From the NCBI RefSeq assembly GCF_000143415.4, contig NW_003314262.1, positions 2,041,960 through 2,105,959 of the forward strand: 64,000 nucleotides of DNA, given 5' to 3'. The position numbers and the translations under genes were made by a program. This DNA is from Selaginella moellendorffii (lineage: Eukaryota > Streptophyta > Lycopodiopsida > Selaginellales > Selaginellaceae). Below are positions 43,068 through 51,999 of this stretch, piece by piece. Each line of letters begins with the position of its first letter. Positions within the stretch are counted from its first letter, which is position 1. The notes beneath the pieces are model-generated. The model was not told the DNA's origin. It made no database searches and worked only from the letters and a program-made list of their open reading frames with translations.

Positions 43068-43727
43068 ATGGCTTTGAATACATTCCTTGTAGCTCTCACA
43101 TTTCTCTCCTCGGCTCGCATCTTCTCTCTTGTGGAAGCTGCCGACCCCGATCCACTCCAGGACTTTTGCATCCCCAGCAACACCTTGATCGAAGGCTCTC
43201 CCTGCAAGCCATACTCCCAAGTCACCTCCAAAGACTTCTACTCGAGCCTCCTCCGCACCAACACCGATACTACAAACACCCTCAACCCTCTCTTCAACTT
43301 CTCGCAAGCCATCGTCACCACTTTCCCGGCTCTCAACACCATGGGACTGTCCATGGCGCGGATCTATCTCGGGCCCAAGGGTGTTGCCAGGACTCATACT
43401 CATCCCCGGGCGAGCGAGCTTGTTTACGTCGAGAAGGGTGTTGTGGAGGCTGGCTTCGTGGACACGAACAACAAGCTTTTTGCCCACAAGATGCGTGCCA
43501 GTGATCTGTTCGTGATCCCGCGAGGCGTGCTTCACTACGTGGTGAATGTTGGACGAGAGCAGGCAATTGTTTTGGCTGTGCTCAACAGCCAGAATCCTTC
43601 TTTCCAGATACCATCGTTTGCATTGTTTGGACCAAAGTTGCCATATGAAGTCCTGGAAGCGTCATTCAGTCTCAACAGGACCACTATTGATGCACTGCAC
43701 GAGATCTACAAGAATGTAATCGCTTGA
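43068..43727 (+). CDS. Germin-like protein (cupin), intact
   Basis: 219 aa, one exon. A signal peptide comes first (MALNTFLVALTFLSSARIFS, followed by LVEAADPDP). The typical N-terminal Cys pair follows: DFCIPSNT and GSPCKPYSQV. Germin box 1 is ARTHTHPRASELVYVEKG, with two His and one Glu of the metal site. Box 2 is VIPRGVLHYVVNVG, with the third His. It is an apoplastic manganese-binding cupin; family members act as oxalate oxidase, superoxide dismutase or neither, and sequence alone does not decide. It is the only intact member of a local cluster of related copies. The start at 43068 fits the signal peptide. Confidence 0.93.
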   Translation: MALNTFLVALTFLSSARIFSLVEAADPDPLQDFCIPSNTLIEGSPCKPYSQVTSKDFYSSLLRTNTDTTNTLNPLFNFSQAIVTTFPALNTMGLSMARIYLGPKGVARTHTHPRASELVYVEKGVVEAGFVDTNNKLFAHKMRASDLFVIPRGVLHYVVNVGREQAIVLAVLNSQNPSFQIPSFALFGPKLPYEVLEASFSLNRTTIDALHEIYKNVIA

Positions 43728-43768
43728 GATTACAGAGCTCATATTTGTTTGTGGCATAAGCCACAATT

Positions 43769-44023
43769 CTATGAATAACAGTTAATCATAATAATTTGGG
43801 CGATGTAAGAAGGAAATCCCGATCTTAAGAAGTTTTGAGAGGTCGTCGGTGATGTGGGAGATTTGCGTGGCGAGGAAGATGAGCACGGCAAGGAGGAGGA
43901 TCCAGAGGCATCGCAGCCGGGGATTGGGAGGGGGAACCACGTCCGCCGCTTGAAGGCATTGGGGGATTTGGCGAAGCTTACCAGCGTGTTAGAGAGATGC
44001 CACAGGCCCAGGGAGCCTTCCAT
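43769..44023 (-). pseudogene. Possible membrane-protein exon fragment
   Basis: On the minus strand one frame reads AADVVPPPNPRLRCLWILLL and AVLIFLATQISHITDDLSKL, a good transmembrane helix with charged flanks and plant-like codon use. Nothing before or after it continues the frame. It could be an exon scrap copied from elsewhere. Not assigned to a family. Confidence 0.25.
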
Positions 44024-44182
44024 GGAATTAATTTTGAAGTTTTATTCAGTAGTCAAAGACCTCTAGAATTTTGTGTCAACGTCAAAGCCCAGTCCTCCCT
44101 CCTTCCTCGAAACTCAGAAGTTCAACATTGTGCCTTCCAAGCAACAAAAATCAATCTCCCACATTATTCTATGAACTAAATC

Positions 44183-44470
44183 ATGCTTTATTTCGTTAAA
44201 GTGGGACTTTTCATTATCCCACTTATGGTGTGTGGCCACATGCCATTTTTATAACAACAATAAAAAATTGAAGTTTTAACTTTATAATTTATAAATTAAA
44301 AACTTTTCATATGATTTTGTGTTATAATATTGTAAAATATAAAAAAATAAATTAAAAAACTGATAGAAATATTAATAAATATTAATTAAGTACTAGGAAA
44401 TGGCATGTGGACACATGCTAATTAATGTCCCACTTTACTGAATAAGTCCCATTTTAACGAAATAAAGCAT
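44183..44470. mobile_element. MITE with long terminal inverted repeats
   Basis: 288 bp, AT-rich centre. The ends are inverted: ATGCTTTATTTCGTTAAAGT at the left, and the right end reads the reverse complement ATGCTTTATTTCGTTAAAAT. Inverted similarity continues for about 65 bp, including CACATGCCATTT. Direct repeats AATC flank it (44179-44182 and 44471-44474). No coding capacity. The superfamily cannot be named safely from a 4-bp duplication. Confidence 0.8.
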
Positions 44471-44670
44471 AATCACTGTATGTAATCCATTGTGCTATAG
44501 TCCTGTGGCTTTCACCCATGCGGCTCGGGTTCATATCCAGGCAATGCAAACATTTTATTTGTAGAACTATCACGTCTGAAAGTCTTTGAACAGCATTTTA
44601 CCATTATATCATAAACGTGCAAAACTAGAATAAACATTGTATAGCCCTCATCAACTCACAGATCTTGCCA

Positions 44671-44800
44671 TGGCTCTCAAGATCAGGTTTGGCAGCTCTC
44701 TTCCTCTCACTTGCACAGATATTCCCTCTCAATGTTGTGACAGTGTCGAATCTAGATCCAGTCGAGGACTTCTGTATTCCAAGCGGAAGTTCTAGACAAC
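44671..44800 (+). pseudogene. Germin-like protein fragment (signal peptide and N-terminus)
   Basis: Starts ATGGCTCTCAAGATC. After a frameshift it reads LAQIFPLNVVTVSN and DPVEDFCIPSGS, matching the N-terminus of the germin-like copy at 45183. The rest of the gene is absent. A short remnant. Confidence 0.7.
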
Positions 44801-44819
44801 CATGCACACCAAACCTCAA

Positions 44820-45182
44820 ACCTATATAAGAAAAAGATCAATTCTACTATCTAAATTTTAAACATGCATTGGCAACAAAAAAACAAACCTTGCGATTATG
44901 CTATGAACTAGCCAGGCTTTCACCAAGGCAACAATCTCAGAGATCACGTACATATCTACATAGAGAGATTTAATTTTAAAACGATTAGGTATAGATCTAA
45001 CAGCGTATAGACACCGTAACATGGATTAAAAGTCTAAGATACAGATGATAAAGTACATATATTAGTTTTCTGTGGCTTTAGTTCGTAGACTGTTTGCAAG
45101 TCTCAAAACGTGCAAATATTCCGACCCCACTGATTTAAAGCCTCTGAACATTGTAGCCTTCATCAACTATACAGATTTTGCT
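44820..45182. other. Unassigned spacer in the germin-like cluster
   Basis: AT-rich DNA of about 360 bp, partly the upstream region of the next germin-like pseudogene. No elements recognised. Confidence 0.35.
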
Positions 45183-45800
45183 ATGGCTTTCCAGATCAAT
45201 CCGCTGTTGGCAGCTTTCTTCCTCTTCCTCTCACTTGCAAAGATCTTCCCTCTCAATGTTGTAACAGCGTCCGATCCAGATCCAGTCGAGGACATTTGCA
45301 TTCCAAATGGACGTTCCAGTCGTTCCCAGGTATCTTCAAAGGACTTCTACTCTAGTGTGCTTCGAGACGGTGCTGTTGCCTCGAGCCCACCCAAGTCCTT
45401 CGCGTTCTCCCAAGCTATTGTGAGCACATTTCCGGGGCTCAACACAATGGGCTTTTCAGTGGCTCGGATCTATCTCGGGCCAGGAGGAGTGGTGAGAAGT
45501 CACGCTCATCCACGGGCAAGCGAGCTTGTTGATGTTGAAAAAGGTGTTATAGAGGTTGGATTTGTGGACTCAAACAACAAGCTCTTTGCTCACAACTTGA
45601 AAGAGGCCGAGGCATGCTTCACTATATCATGAATGTGGGAGCGACACAAAGTGTAGTTTTGGGCTTTCTAAACAGCCAGAATCCTGCCTTCCAGATCCCG
45701 TCCTTTGCATTGTTTGGACCAAAGCTGCCGTATGAAGTCCTGGAAGCGTCCTTCAGCCTCCATTGATGCGCTGCACGAAATTTATAAGGAATTCGTTTAG
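45183..45800 (+). pseudogene. Germin-like protein pseudogene, two deletions
   Basis: Starts MAFQINPLLAAFFLFLSLAK (signal peptide), then DPVEDICIPNGRSSRSQ. Box 1, VRSHAHPRASELVDVEKG, is intact. At about 45605-45612 a deletion of roughly 17 bases, judged against the related copy at 47722-48180, shifts the frame inside box 2. The remainder reads in another frame: MLHYIMNVGATQSVVLGFLN, then PYEVLEASFSL. A second deletion near 45763 removes the codons before IDALHEIYKEFV. The second Cys of the N-terminal pair is also missing. Not functional as a cupin. Confidence 0.85.
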
Positions 45801-46079
45801 AAGCTTGATACATACAGACATATCTATCTATATGCTATTTATACTTCAAGCATGAGGGTTTCTAAGCGTTCCATCCTTTCATGTATTAAGCGACAAGATT
45901 CAATCTAATCTCTGTAGCAATAAATTGTTGAAGATTCTTCTTTATTTAATTTTTCCTTATAAGCTTATTTGTTATTTAAATGCTTTAAGAATTTTTATAC
46001 ATTTGTATCACCAGATATATAGTTATTCTCAATAAACTATATATTCGTATTTCTTTGCCCTATTACTAATAATTTTGAC

Positions 46080-46790
46080 TTGGCTTTGCAATACCAGCTT
46101 TTACGTGGCGTCCAAATCACGACAGCAAATAAAATCACTCATGGCTATGCAAATGTATTCACTTTAATTGCTTTCTCTATTTTCTCATCCTTGAACGATT
46201 GCCACATTCTTGTGCTTGTGAGAGCTGCAGATCCCGAGGACGTTTGCATTCCACGGAACAATATTAGTGAAGGTTTCATGAAGTGCAAGCCGTACTCAAA
46301 GGTATCTTCAAAAGACTTCCACTCGAGCAAGGTGGATACCTCACACAAGCCCAACGCGTTTGATTTCGCTCAAGCTGTTGTCAGCACATTTCTGGCACTC
46401 AACACGATGGGATTGTCCGTGGCATGAAACTATCTCGGCCCCAAAGGAGTTGCGAGAGCTCACGCTCATCCTCAGGCAAGCGAGCTCATCTATTTGGAGA
46501 AGGGATTTGTGGAGGCCGGCTTTGTGGACATTAACAACGGGCTCTTTGCGAGGAATTTGACTGCGAGTGATTTTTTTATAATTTCCCGTGGAGTTCTTCA
46601 CTATTTGATCAACATTGAAGAAGATCACACTATAGTTTTGGCCATTTTAAATAGCAAGAATCTTTCCTTCCAGATCCCATCCTTTTCTTTGTTTGGACCC
46701 AAGTTGAGTTACAAGGTTTTGGAGGTGACTTTTAGTCTAGCCAGGAGGACCATTGATAAGTTGCATAAGATTTATAAGAAGTTTGTTTAG
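46080..46790 (+). pseudogene. Germin-like protein pseudogene, one nonsense codon and damaged start
   Basis: The frame is otherwise continuous to FSLARRTIDKLHKIYKKFV. It has DVCIPRNNISEG, MKCKPYSKVSSKDFHSS, box 1 (ARAHAHPQASELIYLEKG) and box 2 (IISRGVLHYLIN). A TGA at 46425-46427 stands where relatives have an Arg codon (SVA-Arg-IYLG), consistent with a CGA-to-TGA change. At the 5' end the expected ATG is TTG (46080). The ATG at 46141 is out of frame with the signal peptide. So two lesions are present, and the gene is recent by appearance. Confidence 0.8.
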
Positions 46791-47230
46791 CATGCAATGA
46801 ATGACGTTCCAAAAGATGGCCAGCCATAGTCTCTATACCTTGTTGTTGTGGTGAGGAATCCCTTGCTCTGGAAGGGCCCTGTGTTGGTGTTGTTCGATCT
46901 CACGCTCACAAGAATGTTATGGATTTAAGTGTAATCTTGCATTGGCTTGCTAAGAACCCTTGCATATTGACATTAGTCCCTTAATATCGTTAAATGATAA
47001 TTTAATGTGGGTGTTAAACACTTTTACTATCATGCCTTACTAATCTTATTTGGTCCCATTGGTTATTTATGAAAAGTGTCTATTTAGTAAGTTTGTGATT
47101 ATCCCACTAAATATATGAAATGAAACTTGCAAATTTAAAAAAGAAAACAACACCATAATGTTCAAGATAATCTTTACATTTTGCAAATATACCTTAAGAC
47201 AAAATGACAATCACATGACGAGGCTAGGGT
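46791..47230. other. Unassigned spacer
   Basis: About 440 bp, AT-rich in its right half. No gene or repeat recognised. Confidence 0.35.
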
Positions 47231-47510
47231 TTTGCTCCAGGTGGAACAAAACGATCAACTTGTGGATACCACCTGGGCGGGGATTGCAACTTCTATTACA
47301 CCACTCCGTTTTCTCAGAAACCGTTGCCTTGAGATTGTGAAGAAATTTCTCCAGCATAAAAACCCAAGCCTTTCAAGCTCTCATATAAAACCAGAGTTTC
47401 TGATCATATGTGATTTGAAAATCTTTGATTACTCTCTTGAAGTCCTGGATGTGACGACAAGAATGTAATCTCTTGAGAGTAGAGAGCTCTCGTTTTGCCA
47501 CAATTCTAAA
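47231..47510 (+). pseudogene. Germin-like remnant: upstream region joined to 3' end
   Basis: At 47331-47405 the sequence matches the promoter and leader of the intact germin-like gene (AAGAAATTTCTCC, GCATAAAAACCCAA). At 47438-47500 it matches that gene's 3' end (GAAGTCCTGG, AAGAATGTAATC, AGAGCTC). The coding middle is gone, so this is an internally deleted copy. Confidence 0.6.
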
Positions 47511-47721
47511 CAACATATGAATTAACTCCCCAGGCAATTTTTTTGCAAATCGACGTCTAGTTCTTTAGCCTCTATTTTGTGAATGGCGGCCACCACTTCG
47601 TTGCCCCCGGGATTTGGGTCCTGGCGATGATGCGGCCACACGACAATAGGCTCCGGCGTTCGAGGGGAAAGAGGGTTTCATGGGCATCGGCGGATCATCT
47701 TTGTCAGGCAAGAGATTGGAT

Positions 47722-48180
47722 AACGGCATTGTCCTTAAAATTTTCGTGCAATCAATGTGAGGCTATCGGCAGCTTTGGTCCAAACAGTGATAAGGATGAG
47801 ATCTGCAAGGCATGGCTGTTTGGAAAGCCCAAAACTACAACTTGCGATCTCCCACATTCATGATATAGTGAAGCACGCCTTGGGTATAACAAATAGATCA
47901 GCCTCTTTCAAGTTGTTCTTCAAGTCCACAAATGGGCCGAGATGAGCCCCATTAGTGGAAATGTGCTCACAATAGCTTGGGACAAAGCAAAGGACTTGGG
48001 TCCGTTGCAAAGCCCACTTGAGTAGAAGTCCTTTGAAGATATCTGAGAGTATGGCTTGCAGAACGTCCACTTGGAATGCAAAAGTCCTTGACTGATGCTG
48101 TTATGTACGACATTGGGAAGATTTGTGCAAGTGAGAGGAAGAGGAAGAGAGCTGCTAAGACCGGATTGATCTTGAGCCAT
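47722..48180 (-). pseudogene. Germin-like pseudogene, opposite strand, cupin box 1 deleted
   Basis: Reads ATGGCTCAAGATCAA and then, with shifts, a signal-peptide-like LFLFLSLAQIFP, KDFCIPSGR, QISSKDFYSSGL, PKSFALSQAIVSTFP, then directly NNLKEADLFVIPK. Box 1 is missing. A one-base loss after VIPK destroys the box 2 frame. The KEADLFVIPK segment retains the bases lost in the 45183 copy. Confidence 0.75.
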
Positions 48181-48256
48181 GGCATCTGTGAGTTGATGAA
48201 GGCTAAATGCACTAAAACACAAAAATATAAACCTAATTATCTGATCTGCGCGATTG

Positions 48257-48330
48257 TTCCATTGCCGGGATTCGAACCCGGGTCGCCTGAGTGAAAGCCA
48301 GGTATCCTGACCGGACTAGACGACAATGGA
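48257..48330 (-). tRNA. tRNA-Glu (UUC)
   Basis: 74 nt on the minus strand including the discriminator A. The acceptor arms TCCATTG / CAATGGA pair fully. The anticodon arm CCTGG-CTTTCAC-TCAGG gives anticodon TTC. The T arm CCGGG-TTCGAAT-CCCGG contains the B box GGTTCGAATCC. The D arm carries TAGTCCGGTCAGG (A box). No intron. CCA is not encoded, as usual for nuclear genes. Downstream of its 3' end is a short T run (on the minus strand) that could stop Pol III. Confidence 0.93.
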
Positions 48331-48861
48331 TTACATTATATGATCAGACCTGAAAAGCCCCGAGATCTCATCGCTCGTCGACACCGAAGCCTGCTGAGCT
48401 TGAAAGGGACTGACCCATGCTGGAGCTGCCGGAGGAGCCGGAGCTGGAGCCGAACTTGAACCAGAGCTAGAAGCGGCGGAGAGAAGGATGTGATGGTGGC
48501 GGCGGCACTGGTGGCGGGGGCTATGAGGAAGCCCATGGACGAAACATTTTGGGTGATGGTGGAGTTACTGGTTAAGTTCTTGACTCCTGCCACCAATTAT
48601 TTACCAATGAATTGTTTCGTACACCCGTTTGCCAGCAATTGTAAAAGCAGGCTTGGCGCTGCTCACACCGCCGCTTCTCGCAGTGGTGGCGGCGGCGGCC
48701 TCGCTAGAAATTGCCGTGTGGTTAAACCCGTAGCTGTTGTATGGCTTATCACACCCAGTTTTACCTTGCCCGGATGTAGAGGACGAGGAGGGGACCTTGT
48801 CCCCCTCCGAGTCTTCGTCCGGAGCTGCCACAGGGATAACCAACACTAGTCTGTCGTCCAG
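48331..48861. other. Unassigned, moderately GC-rich
   Basis: Short frames with Gly/Ser/Ala-rich translations on both strands but no recognisable domain and no consistent exon structure. It may include debris of duplicated genes. Confidence 0.35.
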
Positions 48862-49450
48862 ATGGGCTATTATCTCACGTGTTTCGAGGGAATCTACCAC
48901 CTTTGTCAGCATTCTTGATGGCTGGAAGGGCGAAGGTGATAATGGGAGGTTGCGGAGAGTGGATTTGGATCCAACATGCCGTTTGCCAATGCGCTGGTTA
49001 GCATGTATGGAAACGGTGGAAGAAGCAAGGTATGTGTTTGATGCCATACACACTTCCCATACATGCTAACGAGCGCAGTAGCCACAACGATCTTGGATTC
49101 ATACGCGCACTGGCGTGGATCCCGCGGCCCTTTCCAGACCCCCGGCCATGGCGCACGACTGACGAGTGTCACCTATGGCAAATGCGGCGGCATCCGCGAT
49201 GCCAGGGAGGTTTTCGATCGCATCCAGTGCCGAAATATCTTCTCCTGGATGATCATGCTCACTGCCTATGCCGACAAGGTGCTGGGGCTCGTGTGGCATG
49301 GCAATTGACAATGCCTGGACGAGGAGATTGCCAAGGTATCAATCCATCCCTGGAAATCTCGCTCTGCAGGTGCTGGCGCAGGATCGATGCGTGCGAGGCT
49401 GTCGACATTCCGATACACCCTAAAAAAACGAATATCCCAATTTTCAAATT
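48862..49450. pseudogene. Scrambled copy of the 5' part of the PPR gene at 52000
   Basis: Four adjacent blocks match the PPR gene and its 5' UTR in alternating orientation. 48862-49052 is forward (about 52595-52820). 49045-49172 is reverse (about 52480-52336). 49173-49312 is forward (about 52165-52340). 49313-49450 is reverse (about 52168-51945). Block order is that of a reverse-complement copy, with two blocks flipped back. Stops and small deletions are frequent; no protein can be made. Confidence 0.8.
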
Positions 49451-49800
49451 TTCAATCTCATGCAACTTTTCCAAGACCTTGTAACTGAACTTGTGTCCAC
49501 AAAGCCGCCCACCACAATCCCTTCTCTACATAGACGAGCTTCCTCGCCCGAGGATGACTGCGAGCTCTCGCAACTCCCTTGGGATCGAGATAGTTTCGCA
49601 CCCAGACAATCCCATGCTGACCATCGCTTGAGCGAAATCAGAGGTGTCCACCTTGGCGCGGAATAAGCTCAAATGGAAGTATTTTGAAGATACCTCTGCA
49701 CTTGGTGAAACCTTCATTGATGTTTTTTCGTGGGATGCAAAAGTCCTGGAGTGAATCGGGACCTGCAGCTCTCACAAGAATGTGGCAGTCGTTTGTTTGA
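49451..49800 (-). pseudogene. Germin-like pseudogene fragment, opposite strand
   Basis: Minus-strand words: DSLQDFCIPRKNINEGFTKC, then SSKYFHLSLFRAKVDTSDFA, then MGLSGCETISIPRELRELAV, the last frame-shifted from VARxYLxPKGVARA. It ends near RRRSSSM/VEKG-like remnants and a short 3' piece. It most resembles the copy at 46080 (RNNISEG, KVDTS). Several deletions. Confidence 0.7.
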
Positions 49801-50212
49801 GGTCGAGAGGAATAAATTTTTTTTATTTCTTGTTACTCTGCCATAATTATAGAAACCTGAAGAATAGTAAATAGCTTTAGGTAGATCCAAACCATTGCTA
49901 AGCATTTCAAACTAAGTGGGGCCATGGTCACAATTTAGCTTATTCATTGTCATCATTACATCTGTCACAAAATTCTTCTTTGTTGAAGCATAATTACTTG
50001 TTCTCGCTGTAAATTTCACAACCACGTGAATTGCTCATTCAAGCCAGAGCGGGCAATGTCCTGTCCGAAAAACTGGCTGTGGAAGATTTATGTGGAAGAA
50101 ACAGCAAAGAGTTTCAAATGGTCTAGGGAAAACTTGATTTGTATAGAGGCACTAATAATTTACGGTCAGTACACCACTTGAGCTTTCACCCGGTTAACTC
50201 GATTCACTCGTT
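49801..50212. other. Unassigned; inverted match to the PPR 3' flank
   Basis: The 20-bp word AGCTTTAGGTAGATCCAAAC (49873-49892) is the exact reverse complement of 55275-55294 downstream of the PPR gene, with weaker similarity around it. The rest is probably the 3' region of the aquaporin gene. Confidence 0.45.
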
Positions 50213-51180
50213 TCAGCTCACAACAATTGGAGGGTGAAAGGCTTCCTTGACGCTGCTTACTAAGTCTAAGTCCTCGCGGCCGCGATACAACGCGTGGTGT
50301 GGTGGAACCAGGCAGTAGAGAACCGAAACCATCACAGTGGCAGAGTAAGGAGCAATCCACCATACCCAGTGACCATCTCGAGTGGAACTTGATCCCATCA
50401 CGACTGCCGGGCCGAGACACCTTGCCGGATTCATCCCCGCTCCAGAGTATCCCACCACAAGTCCCCCAGACGCGAAAATCAGCAGTCCAACAGCAGCGCC
50501 GATGAAAGATGGTGGCAGGATTGCTCCAAAAGCCCGTCCTTGGAATGGATCTAGTGCCAGGTTGGCGACGACGAACATGAGAACAAACGTGAACATGCTC
50601 TCGGCGACGAAGGCCGAGCCTATTGAAAGTCCTGACCCGGCCGAGTTTTGCATGACACAGCCGCCAAGCGCGAACTTAAGAGCGAGGTCGTCAGGGAGGA
50701 CGAGCTTCGCACACAGGGAAGCGAAGATGGAGCCGACGCATTGAGCTCCCGTGTACATGACGAGCTTGGAGGGGGAGACATAGCCGAGAACCATGGCCAG
50801 GAAGGTGATACAAGGATTGAAGTGACCACCAGAGGAGGGAGCCACGGAGAGGATGATGATGAAGACGAGGATGGAGTGGAGGATCGCGATGGAAGCCATG
50901 GGTGATCCGCTGCTGCTTTGCTGCGAGGAGCTGACGATGATGAGTATGCTGGAGAAGACGAAGGCTATGGTTGCGAGACATTCGACAAGACAGGATCGCC
51001 ATGCCTGGAACAGTTTGGAGGATTTGAGTTGAAAAAGAAGAGAAAAAAGATTAAGTGATGGTTTGGAGCTCTTTTTACCTCGAGGGTGATAAAGTCTTGG
51101 AGCTGGAGGAACTTGAGGATTTGGAGGGAAGAAGCTTGTTTGTGATGGTGGTGAAAGTTTTGGTGCTCCAGAGTCTCCAT
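50213..51180 (-). CDS. XIP: X-intrinsic protein (XIP) aquaporin
   Basis: Two exons (51180-51079 and 51004-50213) give 297 aa. Exon 1 reads METLEHQNFHHHHK and FLQLQDFITLE, exon 2 starts AWRSCLVECLATIAFVFSS. Six helices follow. Loop B carries GGHFNPCIT (NPC instead of NPA, residues about 97-99). Loop E carries GAGMNPARCLGPAV, where the Cys after NPAR (about 230) is the XIP hallmark. XIPs pass water poorly and glycerol, urea, boron or H2O2 better in studied angiosperms. An unspliced frame from 51229 would add 41 residues net, but the exon/intron version has a perfect GT-AG intron (74 nt) and a XIP-like N-terminus, so I prefer it. XIPs are known from mosses, lycophytes and many dicots. Confidence 0.85.
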
Positions 51181-51999
51181 TTCCAGCTGAGGTGTTTGAA
51201 GCTAAATCCATATAACTGTGTGCAGTCATTGACGATCCAAACCTGGGGGAAAGATCGATGCTTGTTTCTTGTTTCAGCTTCAACAGTGGTCAAAAGTTTA
51301 AACAAGGAAAGTCAATTGAAAATTGACCGAGACAGACAAGCGTGATTTCTTTTTGTGAAAAGGGTTGTGTGTCCCAGGTGCATGTTTCTAGCGGAAGACG
51401 CTCCCTTTCGTGCTGGCATTCCACAAGACCAAGACGAGCTCCAAGGGAGAACGTCAACCTTTATGCAAAGAAGGGTGTGGTTTCGTGCTAGAAGACCGAT
51501 GTTTTGGACTCTCGTTGTCGGCTGGATTTCTACCTCGCTGCTAAGCTTCTACGTGCCATGTGGAAGTTAGGAAGAGCAAGTGAGATGGGCGATGTTCTAC
51601 TACCTTTTAAGGGGACTTCCAGGGGATAGCGGCAGCTACAGAGGCAGCAACAAGCAGTGTATCCACACTTAGTGCAGATGGTATAATGTTCATTAAGTTT
51701 TTATATAATCAAAGTTGAGTTGCCCAAATATTTAGCAGACACTATTTGAACCAATTGAATAATGCTCATCAAATATCAATTTAACAACCTAATTTATAAC
51801 AATTATACAAGTTGAACAACAATAGCACTAAACCTCTTTTCATAATCAATATAAAATAGCATTAATTCATTTTCTACATTTTATGGTATATAGTTTGTCT
51901 GACGGTCTCCACTAAGGAATAGAGATATTCCTTAGAAAACCCGGGGCGATTTGAAAATTGGGATATTCTCTGTTTTAGGGTTTATCGATTTTTCCATGA
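51181..51999. promoter_or_regulatory. Divergent intergenic region XIP / PPR
   Basis: About 820 bp. The right end (51945-51999, GAAAATTGGGATATTCTC then TTTTAGGGTTTATCG) is the PPR leader and was copied with the gene into the scrambled copy at 49418-49450. It has a TTTTAGGGTTTA telo-box-like word 27 bp before the ATG. The middle is AT-rich. Confidence 0.4.

Noticed and set aside
46080-46790. Stop-codon readthrough or RNA editing rescuing the germin-like copy
   Set aside because: Nuclear mRNAs are not C-to-U edited in this way in plants as far as known, and the start codon is damaged too.
51181-51229. Unspliced 338-aa aquaporin frame starting at 51229
   Set aside because: Its N-terminal 75 residues look random and contain an intron-like segment. 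The spliced model gives a normal XIP N-terminus and length.
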